From Alkalicella caledoniensis (GTDB lineage Bacteria > Bacillota > Proteinivoracia > Proteinivoracales > Proteinivoracaceae): a stretch of DNA of 64,000 nt. This document shows positions 1 through 8,075 of the stretch, piece by piece. The translations under genes and the position numbers were made by a program. Position 1 is the stretch's first letter. Each line of letters opens with the position of its first letter. The notes below the pieces were generated by a model. It was not told where the DNA came from. It did not search any database and was given only the letters and a program-made list of their open reading frames with translations. The DNA lies in NCBI RefSeq assembly GCF_014467015.1, contig NZ_CP058559.1, positions 1,550,001 through 1,614,000 of the forward strand, written 5' to 3'.

Positions 1-1550
1 TGTTTTTCAATCTTAGTTGCAAAGTTCAGTGCAAGAATATACTCATCCTTATAGTCCTCAATAACTTTCTTTAGGTTATGGTTAATGATTTTCTTACCAG
101 CCCTTAATCTTTCAATACTGGAAGTTATATGAAGACACAATCCATAGAATGTTTTATTTGGGAAAACTCTATTAAGCTTTGTCCCAGCAAAATAGATAAA
201 CTCCTCTACGAGGTCCATGGTTTCTTTTTCCACAAGTTTAGAAAGCTCTTCTTTATTTATGTTACCTTGAGATTTGTCGATCAGTTCCTTAAAATAGCTT
301 TCTATCTCAAAGGACATCAGTACATTTATATCTTCTTCTTCCACCCCTCGTTGTTTCAATTCTTGTACCCTATCCTCTAAATTTTCGTAAAAAAGCCCTT
401 CGAAAAGACTTTGTGCTCCCTCGTACTTCTTCTCTATGCCATCTGAGCTAAAGGATAGTCTTTCATTGCCATCCACTATGGTATCTATGTATTCCTTATT
501 GTTTTTGTATAATATTAACCCTTGCTTTACATGGCTGGCAAAATCAGTACTGTGTAATGATATCTCTTTTTGCTTTTTTGATATGCTCTTTAAAAATACA
601 TTGGCACACCCTAATTGGATATCGCTTTTTAGTTGACCTACATTACCTGTACAATTATATAATAAAAGACTTCTCAACGAGTTTGGAGAAACAACTATTT
701 CCCTACCAATTCTTGATGATTCAACCTTTATGAATTCGCATATAAGCCCATACCTTTCTTCAAGGGTTCTTTCCCTAAGTGGTGGAATTGTAATACTTAT
801 AGGTATTCTCCTTGTAAATGTAGATAGTAGACTAGTATCTGCTTCTTCAGTTGTTGCGCAGATAATTAAAACATTACTTTTTTTGGTTTGATCTTCTCCT
901 AAAGGAGTAAATTCCCCTTTATCCATCAAGTAAAATAGCATTTCCTGGCCTTCTGGAGGGAGCCTATGCACTTCATCTAACAGCAGTACGCCATTATTAG
1001 CTTTTTCCACTAGGCCAACCCTATCTTTGTCTGACCCAGTATAGGATCCCTTTTTTGAACCAAACAATTGAGCCATCAGTAGCTGTGGTAGGCTTGCGTA
1101 ATCAGCACAGTTAAATGTAATAAAGGGAGCATTTGGCTGAAGTATTCCATTTTCTATGGCAAACCTGTGCATAAGCTCAGCAAACAAAGTTTTTCCCACA
1201 CCTGTTTCTCCCAGCAACAGTGAATAGAGGCCCCTTGGAGGATACAAAATGGATGCTTTTGCCTGTTGGATACATTTCTTAAGACTTTTATCAGCTCCAA
1301 TTGTATTATCGAAACCTCCTCGTTTGTTTTCTTGGGTATTATTTTTATTAAGAGTGTATAGTACTGGTTTACCTTTTATTTTTATGACCAAGCCTTCTTC
1401 GTATAGTTGATTTAACAGCTTACTTACATTCGCCCTATCTATCTCTATGTCCGTGGCTATGCTGTTTGTATCTATTCCTATTCCAACATTTCTATCATTG
1501 AACTTCTCCAGGTACCTAAGTACTTTATCTCTATTTGTAAGCTTTTTCAA
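1..1550 (-). CDS. LevR-type sigma-54-dependent activator with PRD (3' end outside window)
   Basis: About 516 codons are visible and the frame runs off the left edge. An N-terminal winged helix (about residues 8-65) is followed by an AAA+ sigma-54 activator domain with Walker A GETGVGKT at 114-121, a Walker B-like LLLDEVHR and a GSYTGS loop where classical activators have GAFTGA. A PTS regulation domain (PRD) follows, with the GLCLHITSSIERL histidine region. By analogy with LevR, EIIA/EIIB-like and second PRD domains probably lie beyond the edge. The start is TTG at 1550, chosen because GGAGGTG sits about 6 bases upstream and no ATG fits the frame. It is divergent from the lysine operon. Such proteins turn on PTS sugar operons with RpoN; the target is not in view. 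Confidence 0.85.
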   Translation of the reverse strand, partial: MKKLTNRDKVLRYLEKFNDRNVGIGIDTNSIATDIEIDRANVSKLLNQLYEEGLVIKIKGKPVLYTLNKNNTQENKRGGFDNTIGADKSLKKCIQQAKASILYPPRGLYSLLLGETGVGKTLFAELMHRFAIENGILQPNAPFITFNCADYASLPQLLMAQLFGSKKGSYTGSDKDRVGLVEKANNGVLLLDEVHRLPPEGQEMLFYLMDKGEFTPLGEDQTKKSNVLIICATTEEADTSLLSTFTRRIPISITIPPLRERTLEERYGLICEFIKVESSRIGREIVVSPNSLRSLLLYNCTGNVGQLKSDIQLGCANVFLKSISKKQKEISLHSTDFASHVKQGLILYKNNKEYIDTIVDGNERLSFSSDGIEKKYEGAQSLFEGLFYENLEDRVQELKQRGVEEEDINVLMSFEIESYFKELIDKSQGNINKEELSKLVEKETMDLVEEFIYFAGTKLNRVFPNKTFYGLCLHITSSIERLRAGKKIINHNLKKVIEDYKDEYILALNFATKIEK

Positions 1551-1694
1551 TTAGTTCACCTCCATTTTTTGTGCTTCATTTATTTTACATTTTAACACAT
1601 ATCTATGTAGTTCAGAATATTAATTAAATATATTTTATTACACACATTAACAGATAATGGTTCCTAGACAAACCACGCCAATTTTTATTTCCTA

Positions 1695-1723
1695 TTGACA
1701 ATAATTCTTTATTACGCTAAACT
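1695..1723 (+). promoter_or_regulatory. Sigma-A promoter of the lysine riboswitch operon
   Basis: TTGACA at 1695-1700, a 17-base spacer and TAAACT at 1718-1723. Transcription would begin near 1730, about 35 bases before the aptamer P1 stem. Confidence 0.7.
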
Positions 1724-1763
1724 GATACTTACAAAATTGAATATTACCTCACTTCTTAAGATG

Positions 1764-1944
1764 GTGAGGTAGAGGCGCGGTAATTATTAGTATGTAGTTG
1801 AGCTAGGAGTAGCAAAGATTCTACAGAAAGGATTTACCGCCGAAGTGGTCACATGACTCCCCATGTTTCTGCTGGGTCTACAGTTAAGAGCTGTAGGACT
1901 GTCACAATAAGCTATCCCAAGTTTGTTGTGTTGCGCTATCTCAT
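1764..1944 (+). promoter_or_regulatory. Lysine riboswitch (L box) aptamer
   Basis: The order of conserved L-box segments is present: GAGGTAGAGGCGCG, TAGTATG, CTACAGAAAGG, CCGCCGAAG, GCTGGGTCTACAG and GTAGGACTGTCA. P1 forms between GTGAGGTAG (1764-1772) and CTATCTCAT (1936-1944), allowing G-U pairs. The L box binds lysine and turns down lysine biosynthesis or transport genes, which fits the lysA gene directly downstream. A terminator follows at 1986-2013, so control is probably by transcription attenuation. Confidence 0.95.
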
Positions 1945-1985
1945 GTAAGGGAAAGAAGGGGACTTAGTTATGTAGCAATTTATTG

Positions 1986-2013
1986 CGACCTGAGTTTCTC
2001 AGGTCGTTTTTTT
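1986..2013 (+). terminator. Attenuator terminator of the lysine riboswitch
   Basis: A perfect 9-bp stem, CGACCTGAG / CTCAGGTCG, with a TTT loop, is followed by seven T residues. It lies between the aptamer and lysA, where lysine binding would favour premature termination. Confidence 0.9.
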
Positions 2014-2049
2014 GTTTTAAACTATATTTTTGAAGGAGTTGTTTTTCAG

Positions 2050-3342
2050 ATGACTAACCCATCTAATTTTCACTTTGCAGGTTGTGATACTGTAGAACTA
2101 GCTAAACAGTTTGGTACGCCTTTATATGTTGTATCTGAAGACATCATAAATGTTAAGTGCCAGCAGATACGTGAACTTTTTTTAAATAAATACCCTAACA
2201 CCAAAGTTGCATATGCCAGTAAAGCATTTTTAACCCTAGCTATGTGTAAAATTATAGATCGAGAAGGCTTAGGTCTTGATGTGGTTTCAGGTGGTGAATT
2301 ATACACAGCCATTAATGCTGATTTTCCCATGGAAAAAGTTATGTTTCATGGAAACAATAAGTCATATGAAGAACTGGTACTAGCCGTAGATAACAATGTT
2401 GGCAGGATCATTGTGGATAATTTTTTTGAGTTAGATATGCTAGCTTCAATTGCCAAAGATAGAGATAAAATAGTTAGTATTTTATTTAGAGTAGCTCCTG
2501 GAATTGGCGGAAAAACCCATGAATACATCAGTACTGGTCAAACGGATTCTAAATTTGGCATCTGTCTTGAGGGAAACATGGTTCAAATGGCTGTAAAGCA
2601 GGCAGTTGCCTCACCAAACATTGATTTAAAAGGATTCCACTTCCATGTAGGCTCGCAGCTTTTTGATATTCATGGCTACCTGTCATCAATCCAAGTAGTG
2701 TTAAGAATAATGAGAGAGCTAAAAAGCACTTTGGGTTTTGTGGCAGAAGAGTTAAATATAGGTGGAGGTTTTGGTATCAACTACACAGATGGTGATGAAG
2801 AAACTAAACCACTATCCTTTTTCGTAGATCCTATTATGGCAAACATTAAGACTGGTTGCGAAATAGTAGGTATAGATATGCCAACTATCATAATAGAGCC
2901 TGGTAGATGGGTTGTGGGTGAAGCTGGAATCACTTTATATACAGTTGGAGCCATAAAAGAAATCCCTGAAGTTAGGACATATGCAAGTATCGACGGGGGG
3001 TTCCCCGATAACCCAAGACCTGCTTTATATAAGTCAAAGTACCATGGCATATTAGCCAACAAAGCTGATAAAGTGGCTGATAAAACTGTCACCATTGCAG
3101 GAAAATGTTGTGAAACAGGAGACATCTTAATATGGGATCTTCAAGTCCCACAAATAGAATCTGGTGATACATTGGCTGTTCTTAAAACAGGGGCTTACAA
3201 TTATTCCATGGCTAGTAATTATAACCGTTTGCCTAGACCAGCTGTTGTGCTACTAAGCGGCGGAAAACCACAAGTGATTGTTGAAAGAGAATGTTATCAA
3301 GATCTCATAGCTAGAGAGATTATACCCAGTAGCTTAAGATAG
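2050..3342 (+). CDS. lysA: Diaminopimelate decarboxylase
   Basis: Fold-type III PLP enzyme of 430 residues that decarboxylates meso-diaminopimelate to L-lysine in the cytoplasm. The N-terminal TIM barrel carries the PLP lysine in YASKAF (K58), HVGSQ at 199-203, the glycine-rich GGGFG near 238-242 and EPGR at 283-286. The C-terminal barrel has CETGD with the catalytic cysteine at 354 and GAYNYSMASNYN near 381-392. Length is normal for the family. GAAGGAG lies upstream of the ATG. It is the first gene after the lysine riboswitch, which supports the lysine assignment over related ornithine/arginine or carboxynorspermidine decarboxylases. Confidence 0.93.
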   Translation: MTNPSNFHFAGCDTVELAKQFGTPLYVVSEDIINVKCQQIRELFLNKYPNTKVAYASKAFLTLAMCKIIDREGLGLDVVSGGELYTAINADFPMEKVMFHGNNKSYEELVLAVDNNVGRIIVDNFFELDMLASIAKDRDKIVSILFRVAPGIGGKTHEYISTGQTDSKFGICLEGNMVQMAVKQAVASPNIDLKGFHFHVGSQLFDIHGYLSSIQVVLRIMRELKSTLGFVAEELNIGGGFGINYTDGDEETKPLSFFVDPIMANIKTGCEIVGIDMPTIIIEPGRWVVGEAGITLYTVGAIKEIPEVRTYASIDGGFPDNPRPALYKSKYHGILANKADKVADKTVTIAGKCCETGDILIWDLQVPQIESGDTLAVLKTGAYNYSMASNYNRLPRPAVVLLSGGKPQVIVERECYQDLIAREIIPSSLR

Positions 3343-3386
3343 TAAATTTTGGATAGGAAGTGTTGATTTAAAAGAAAGGAGGTTTA

Positions 3387-3428
3387 ATGTTTCTATCAGC
3401 TTCTAATCATCTTATATATACTAACTAA
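3387..3428 (+). CDS. Possible 13-residue leader peptide before spmA
   Basis: A 13-codon frame starts with ATG after a strong AAAGGAGG and its stop is followed directly by the GGAGG of spmA. It translates as MFLSASNHLIYTN. The paired ribosome sites suggest that it may be translated, perhaps coupling lysA and spmA translation. Codon-level evidence is too short to prove this, and a chance frame remains possible. Confidence 0.3.
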   Translation: MFLSASNHLIYTN

Positions 3429-3441
3429 GGAGGAAAAATAC

Positions 3442-4080
3442 ATGATAAATTATGTTTGGTTTGGACTTATAGCCATTGGAGTTATAGTTGGAGCATTAAC
3501 TGGGAATATTGAAGCAGTGACAGACGCTGCTATTAGTAACGCAAGAACAGGTGTTGATTTATCTTTAGGACTTATAGGTACTATGGCTTTATGGTTAGGA
3601 ATTATGAAAATCGCAGAGGACTCTGGTCTTATAAAGTCCTTAGCTAAAGCCCTTCGTTTTATAATGGTACCCCTCTTTCCTGATGTCCCAGCAGATCATC
3701 CAGCAATGGGAGCTATGATTATGAATATGTCTGCAAACATGCTAGGTCTTGGAAATGCAGCTACCCCCCTTGGACTTAAAGCAATGACTGAACTTCAAAA
3801 GCTTAATCCTAACAAAGATACTGCTACAAACGCCATGGCTACTTTTTTGGCCATTAACACATCGTCAGTAACACTTATTCCTGCATCAGTTATCGCTATT
3901 AGGGTAGCAGCAAATTCTGCAAATGCTACAGAAATCATAGGGCCAACAATTGTTGCTACATTGGCTTCAACTATTGCTGCAATTATTGCAGTTAAGCTTC
4001 TTCAAAGGTTGCCTATGTTTCAGATTAAACCTGAAAGTGTAGTAGAAGTTACGTCAGATCAGGCGAGCTTAAACGAATAG
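3442..4080 (+). CDS. spmA: Spore maturation protein A (nucleoside-recognition/gate family)
   Basis: A 212-residue polytopic membrane protein resembling SpmA. It starts MINYVWFGLIAIGVIVGALTG and has the family segments GTMALWLGIMKIAEDSGL, NMSANMLGLGNAATPLGLKAM and INTSSVTLIPASVIAIR. In Bacillus, SpmA and SpmB are needed for full spore-core dehydration and are encoded with the DacB carboxypeptidase; the transported solute is not settled. Here it follows lysA under a lysine riboswitch and precedes spmB by 13 bases. A role in lysine, DAP or muropeptide movement is an inference from context only. Confidence 0.9.
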   Translation: MINYVWFGLIAIGVIVGALTGNIEAVTDAAISNARTGVDLSLGLIGTMALWLGIMKIAEDSGLIKSLAKALRFIMVPLFPDVPADHPAMGAMIMNMSANMLGLGNAATPLGLKAMTELQKLNPNKDTATNAMATFLAINTSSVTLIPASVIAIRVAANSANATEIIGPTIVATLASTIAAIIAVKLLQRLPMFQIKPESVVEVTSDQASLNE

Positions 4081-4093
4081 GAGGGGATTTCTA

Positions 4094-4630
4094 ATGTTTA
4101 CAGAAATAATTCAAAAAATATCTTTATACGCAATCCCATTTATAATTCTTGTAATCCCAGCTTATGGTTTTGTAAGAAAAGTTAAAGTATATGAGTCATT
4201 TACAGATGGTGCAAAGGATGGTTTTAACACAGCAGTTAGAATTATTCCCTTTTTAGTAGCTATGCTAGTTGCAATTGGTGTTTTTAGAGCTTCAGGAGCA
4301 ATGGACATTGTTACAAATGCTTTAAGCCCTATTACTAACTTAATCAATATGCCAGCGGAAGTACTTCCTTTGGCTATAATGAGACCTTTATCAGGTGGTG
4401 GTGCCCAAGGTGTAATGAGTGAATTAGTAACAAACCACGGTGCAGATTCTATAATTGGCCGTACAGCTTCTATTATGCAAGGCTCGACTGAAACAACTTT
4501 TTATGTTTTAGCAGTATACTTTGGAGCTGTTTCAATCAAGAAAACTAGACATGCTCTACCAGCAGGACTTATAGCTGACTTTGTAGGTATTATTACAGCA
4601 GTATTAGTAGCGAACTTAATGTTCAGATAG
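4094..4630 (+). CDS. spmB: Spore maturation protein B (nucleoside-recognition/gate family)
   Basis: A 178-residue membrane protein, the usual partner of SpmA. Family landmarks are IPAYGFVRKVKVYESFTDGAKDG near the N terminus, IIPFLVAMLVAIGVFRASGAMD, and MRPLSGGGAQGVMSEL followed by GSTETTFYVLAVYFGAV. It is read with GGAGGGG upstream, 13 bases after spmA. A strong terminator lies just downstream, closing the riboswitch transcript after three main genes. Confidence 0.9.
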   Translation: MFTEIIQKISLYAIPFIILVIPAYGFVRKVKVYESFTDGAKDGFNTAVRIIPFLVAMLVAIGVFRASGAMDIVTNALSPITNLINMPAEVLPLAIMRPLSGGGAQGVMSELVTNHGADSIIGRTASIMQGSTETTFYVLAVYFGAVSIKKTRHALPAGLIADFVGIITAVLVANLMFR

Positions 4631-4637
4631 TGAAGTT

Positions 4638-4666
4638 AAAAGGGCTAAGTAACTTTAGCCCTTTTT
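4638..4666 (+). terminator. Intrinsic terminator after spmB
   Basis: AAAGGGCTAA / TTAGCCCTTT stem with a T tail. It separates lysA-spmA-spmB from the LD-carboxypeptidase pair, so lysine control of the latter would need readthrough. Confidence 0.85.
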
Positions 4667-4761
4667 TCGTTTATTACTACTATTTATGGTATTAGTCGAT
4701 TATAATAATAAAAAGCAATCAACTATCTAATAATCATTTGTAAAAGGAGATGTATTATACA

Positions 4762-5691
4762 ATGATAAAACCTAAAAAACTAGAATATGGAAACACAATA
4801 GGAGTAGTAGCAACATCTAGCCCAGCTGATCGAGAAAAGGTACTTCGAGCTAAGGGTGAATTAGAAAGACTGAGTTTTAAAGTAAAACTCATGCCCAGTT
4901 GCTTTGAAGTTCATGGTTACTTATCAGGTAGTGACCAACTAAGAGCTGACGATTTAAACTCACTTTTTGCAGATAAAGATGTGGATGGAATTATTTGTTT
5001 ACGGGGTGGCTATGGTTCAACAAAAATTCTAGGCAAGGTGGATTTTGATTTAATAAAAGCTAATCCTAAAGTTTTTGTGGGATATAGTGATATAACTGCA
5101 CTACATATATCTATGAATCAGTTTTCTAACCTTGTTACATTCCATGGCCCTATGCTAGCTGCAGATATGCCCACGGGATTAGACGAATTTTCTAAGACAG
5201 AGTTACTAAGGGCAATTACAGATCCAAGCCCCATGGGACCTATAAATAATCCTGTGGGGATAAAGATTCATACCCTAGTGGGAGGAAAAGCAACTGGTAT
5301 CATCGCAGGTGGTAATTTAGCATTGATCGCAGCCACCATGGGTACACCTTATGAAATTGATACAAAGGACAAATTGCTATTTTTGGAAGAGATAGGGGAA
5401 GAGCCTTACCGCGTGGATCGAATGCTTACACAGCTAGCTTTGGCGGGTAAGTTTGATGATGCAGCTGGCATAATACTTGGAGATTGGAATAACTGCGAAG
5501 CCAGCAAACATAAAGTTAGTCTAACACTTATGGAAGTTTTTCGCGAAATAATTGTACCCTTTAATAAGCCAACAATCTTTGACCTAAAAGCGGGTCACTG
5601 CAACCCGAAAGTTACTTTGCCATTTGGTGTTAAAGCTACTTTATATGCCGATGCCGGACAGTTAACTATTGAGGAGGGTGCTACATTATAA
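4762..5691 (+). CDS. Peptidase S66 family LD-carboxypeptidase
   Basis: The 309-residue protein matches LdcA/YkfA-type S66 peptidases, which remove the D-alanine from murein tetrapeptides. The nucleophile is Ser109 in VGYSDIT, after the RGGYGS segment at 81-86; a catalytic Glu candidate lies in FLEEIGEEPYRVDRML and the His in KAGHCNPK. The start at 4762 is preferred over an ATG at 4750 because AAGGAG abuts the latter with no spacer. No signal peptide, so it should act on recycled cytoplasmic muropeptides. The stop overlaps the next start as TAATG, indicating coupled translation with the M20 enzyme. Substrate beyond the family is inferred. Confidence 0.87.
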   Translation: MIKPKKLEYGNTIGVVATSSPADREKVLRAKGELERLSFKVKLMPSCFEVHGYLSGSDQLRADDLNSLFADKDVDGIICLRGGYGSTKILGKVDFDLIKANPKVFVGYSDITALHISMNQFSNLVTFHGPMLAADMPTGLDEFSKTELLRAITDPSPMGPINNPVGIKIHTLVGGKATGIIAGGNLALIAATMGTPYEIDTKDKLLFLEEIGEEPYRVDRMLTQLALAGKFDDAAGIILGDWNNCEASKHKVSLTLMEVFREIIVPFNKPTIFDLKAGHCNPKVTLPFGVKATLYADAGQLTIEEGATL

Positions 5692-6881
5692 TGAAAAGTA
5701 ATGAGTTATGGGGGAAAGTTAATGATTTAAAGGATTGGTTAATAGGTCTACGTAGAGACTTTCATCGATATCCCGAATTTGGTATGGAAGAATTTCGTAC
5801 CATGGGAAAAATCACACATTATCTTGATCAAATGGGTATTGAATATGAAAAGGGTATTGCAACAACAGGGGTCGTAGGAATTATAAGGGGCTCTAAGCCT
5901 GGCAAAACCGTTGCTTTAAGGGCTGATATGGATGCTCTTCCCCTTGAAGAACTAAGTGACGTACCCTATAAGTCTAAGTCACCTGGTAAAATGCATGCCT
6001 GTGGCCATGATGCACATATGACGGTCTTACTGGGAGCAGCAAAAATACTTACTGAGATGAGAGATCAGCTTTCTGGCAATGTAAAGTTGCTCTTTCAGCC
6101 TGCTGAAGAAACAGTTGGTGGAGCAAAACCTATGATAGAAGCAGGTGTTATGGAAAATCCAAAGGTAGATGGTGTATTTGGACTGCATGTATCCTCAGAA
6201 ATCCCAGTTGGTGAAATAAAGGTGCGGTATGGTCAAATGAACGCATCCTCTGACACTATAAAAATTGTGCTACATGGGAAAAGTAGCCATGGAGCTTATC
6301 CCCATGGTGGTATAGATGCTATTATGATGTCATCCCATGTTTTATCGGCTCTGCAGACAGTTGTCAGTAGAAATGTTGATCCCAGAAATTCTGCAGTAAT
6401 AACCCTAGGTACCATAAATGGTGGAACTCAAGGGAATATTATAGCTGACAAAGTAGAATTAGTAGGAACCGTAAGGACCTTAGACCCAGTTACACGGGAT
6501 TTTGTATTGAACAGAATCGAGAGGATAATTACTGATGTCTCCAGCTCTTTAGGTGGTAGTGGTAAATTAATTCGCAGTGAGGGTTATGCAGCATTAATCA
6601 ATCATGTTAGTATGGTTGATATCGCTAAAACAAGCGGAGAAGAACTTTTAGGTCCTGAAAACGTAAGTCTACTAACAAAGCCTAGCTTAGGCGTAGAGGA
6701 TTTTTCTTACTTTGCCCAAGCAGCCCCTGCAGCTTTCTTTAACCTAGGTTGTAGAAATGAAAGTAAGGGTATTGTTCATGAGGCACACTATGGCTTATTT
6801 GATATCGATGAAGATTGCTTAGTAATAGGTACAGCCCTTCAGGTTAAGAATGTCTTAAGTTTTTTAGAGACAAATTCTTAG
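5691..6881 (+). CDS. M20D amidohydrolase, possibly N-acetyl-diaminopimelate deacetylase
   Basis: A 396-residue metallopeptidase of the M20 amidohydrolase branch. Metal-site motifs are MHACGHDAHM, PAEETVGGAKPMIEAG and LGVEDFSYFA, with a dimerisation domain in between (GKSSHGAYPHGGIDA). Relatives include hippurate hydrolases, amino-acid acylases and the DapL/YkuR N-acetyl-DAP deacetylase. It overlaps the LD-carboxypeptidase stop by one base. Location next to murein-peptide and lysine genes favours a DAP or peptide substrate, but the sequence does not fix it. A paralogue lies at 47282-48457. Confidence 0.87.
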   Translation: MKSNELWGKVNDLKDWLIGLRRDFHRYPEFGMEEFRTMGKITHYLDQMGIEYEKGIATTGVVGIIRGSKPGKTVALRADMDALPLEELSDVPYKSKSPGKMHACGHDAHMTVLLGAAKILTEMRDQLSGNVKLLFQPAEETVGGAKPMIEAGVMENPKVDGVFGLHVSSEIPVGEIKVRYGQMNASSDTIKIVLHGKSSHGAYPHGGIDAIMMSSHVLSALQTVVSRNVDPRNSAVITLGTINGGTQGNIIADKVELVGTVRTLDPVTRDFVLNRIERIITDVSSSLGGSGKLIRSEGYAALINHVSMVDIAKTSGEELLGPENVSLLTKPSLGVEDFSYFAQAAPAAFFNLGCRNESKGIVHEAHYGLFDIDEDCLVIGTALQVKNVLSFLETNS

Positions 6882-6894
6882 CCACTGATCCACT

Positions 6895-6930
6895 TGATCT
6901 TAATGATCTTAATGATCTTAATGATCTTAA
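6895..6930. repeat. Four tandem copies of a 9-bp unit
   Basis: TGATCTTAA is repeated four times without error just after the M20D stop. A 13-bp direct repeat, CTTAGCCACTGAT, flanks it at 6878-6890 and 6951-6963. No coding role; slipped-strand expansion is likely. Confidence 0.85.
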
Positions 6931-6987
6931 GACAACAGCAAATTCAAAGGCTTAGCCACTGATTTGCACGGATTTTCACAGATTTAT

Positions 6988-7025
6988 AAAAACCTAAGTA
7001 TTTTTTAAATACTTAGGTTTTTTGT
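6988..7025 (+). terminator. Terminator of the LD-carboxypeptidase/M20D pair
   Basis: A hairpin of AACCTAAGTATTT with AAATACTTAGGTT and a following T run. The 7026-7319 stretch holds only the upstream region of the L25 gene; a TATAAT-like TGCTATAATTA near 7190 could serve as its promoter, but no convincing -35 was found. Confidence 0.8.
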
Positions 7026-7319
7026 GTTGTGTTTTTATCCTCTAAGCTTTATTTTGCAGGATGAGCTAATATATCAAAGTCTCACTCAGTAATTATGCGA
7101 AACCATGCAAATGTTTAACCACAGGGGGATTTTGCCATGAAAATGCCTGTATTTACTCACTTATCCCATTTTTCAGATAAGTCTTTATGTGCTATAATTA
7201 TTAGTAACAATTCTTAATTTCCCTTTTGTTTTGGACAATCTATCAAAATATGAATTGTTTTAGGAAATGAATAGTATATATAAATATATAACGCTAAAAG
7301 CGAAGGAGGAGGAGTTACA

Positions 7320-7931
7320 ATGGGGCAAGTAACATTAAATGCTGAAGTTAGAAAAACTAGGGGTAAATTAAGGGATCCCAGGTTTATTCAAGGTGTTGTT
7401 TATGGTCATAATGTTGAAAGTACTGCTGTGAAATTTGAGGAAAAGGATATTCGTCAAGCTATTTCAACTAGTGGACCAAATGCAAAGGTATGGATTAGTC
7501 AAGGTAATGAAGGAAAGAAATTCGGCTTCATAAAAGAAATCCAACGACACATAACAAAAGACCAAATCATACATGTTGATGTTCAGTTAGTTGGAAAAGA
7601 TCAAGAAATAAACATCCAGATCCCTATTATTTTTAAAGGACATGAACAATTAGGTTCTAAGGGGCTAAGACTTCAGATAAACAAGTCAGAAGTTGACGCA
7701 TTGGGCAAAATGCTTGATATGCCAGATGTACTTGAAATAGATGTGTCGGACAAGGAGTTAAACGATACTATAACCATAAATCACTTTAATCTACCTGATG
7801 ATATTAAAATAAATGACGCTACCGATGAGCCATATGCTTCCATCGTTCATCTTGAAAGAATAACAGACGATGATTTAGAGTCTGAAAACATTGATGAAAT
7901 GCCCGAACCTGCAGTTATCGGTGAAGAGTAA
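7320..7931 (+). CDS. rplY: Ribosomal protein bL25, Ctc-type
   Basis: The 203-residue protein has an N-terminal L25 beta-barrel (about 1-95) that binds 5S rRNA and a C-terminal TL5/Ctc domain (about 96-190). In Bacillus the long form is the general stress protein Ctc. The start is fixed by GGAGGAGGAG before ATG. The acidic C-terminal tail after residue 180 is typical. It stands alone, with its own terminator at 7938-7983. Whether it is stress-regulated here cannot be seen. Confidence 0.93.
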   Translation: MGQVTLNAEVRKTRGKLRDPRFIQGVVYGHNVESTAVKFEEKDIRQAISTSGPNAKVWISQGNEGKKFGFIKEIQRHITKDQIIHVDVQLVGKDQEINIQIPIIFKGHEQLGSKGLRLQINKSEVDALGKMLDMPDVLEIDVSDKELNDTITINHFNLPDDIKINDATDEPYASIVHLERITDDDLESENIDEMPEPAVIGEE

Positions 7932-7937
7932 AAATTT

Positions 7938-7983
7938 AGCCAGGTCATGCTTATCCTAATGGATGAGCTAACCTGGCTTTTTC
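7938..7983 (+). terminator. Terminator after rplY
   Basis: Outer stem AGCCAGGT / ACCTGGCT with an inner CTTATCC / GGATGAG stem, followed by a T tract. Confidence 0.85.
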
Positions 7984-8075
7984 CTAGTGTTAATTTATAC
8001 TGCTTCTTTCCCTTACTTATTGTGAGTAATTGTGGAAGAAATATTTTTTACTTGAAATATCCAAAGGGTAGGCTA

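Noticed and set aside
129-636. Two short plus-strand frames inside the first gene
   Set aside because: They lie antisense to the LevR-like gene, have no ribosome site and read as low-complexity Phe/Leu strings.
4750-4761. Longer start (MYYT...) for the LD-carboxypeptidase
   Set aside because: The GGAG site abuts this ATG; the ATG 12 bases later has a workable spacer and matches the family start.
7140-7320. Possible sigma-B promoter for the Ctc-type L25 gene
   Set aside because: A GTTTTAGG-like segment is present, but the -10 part does not match GGGTAT and no sigma-B gene is known here.
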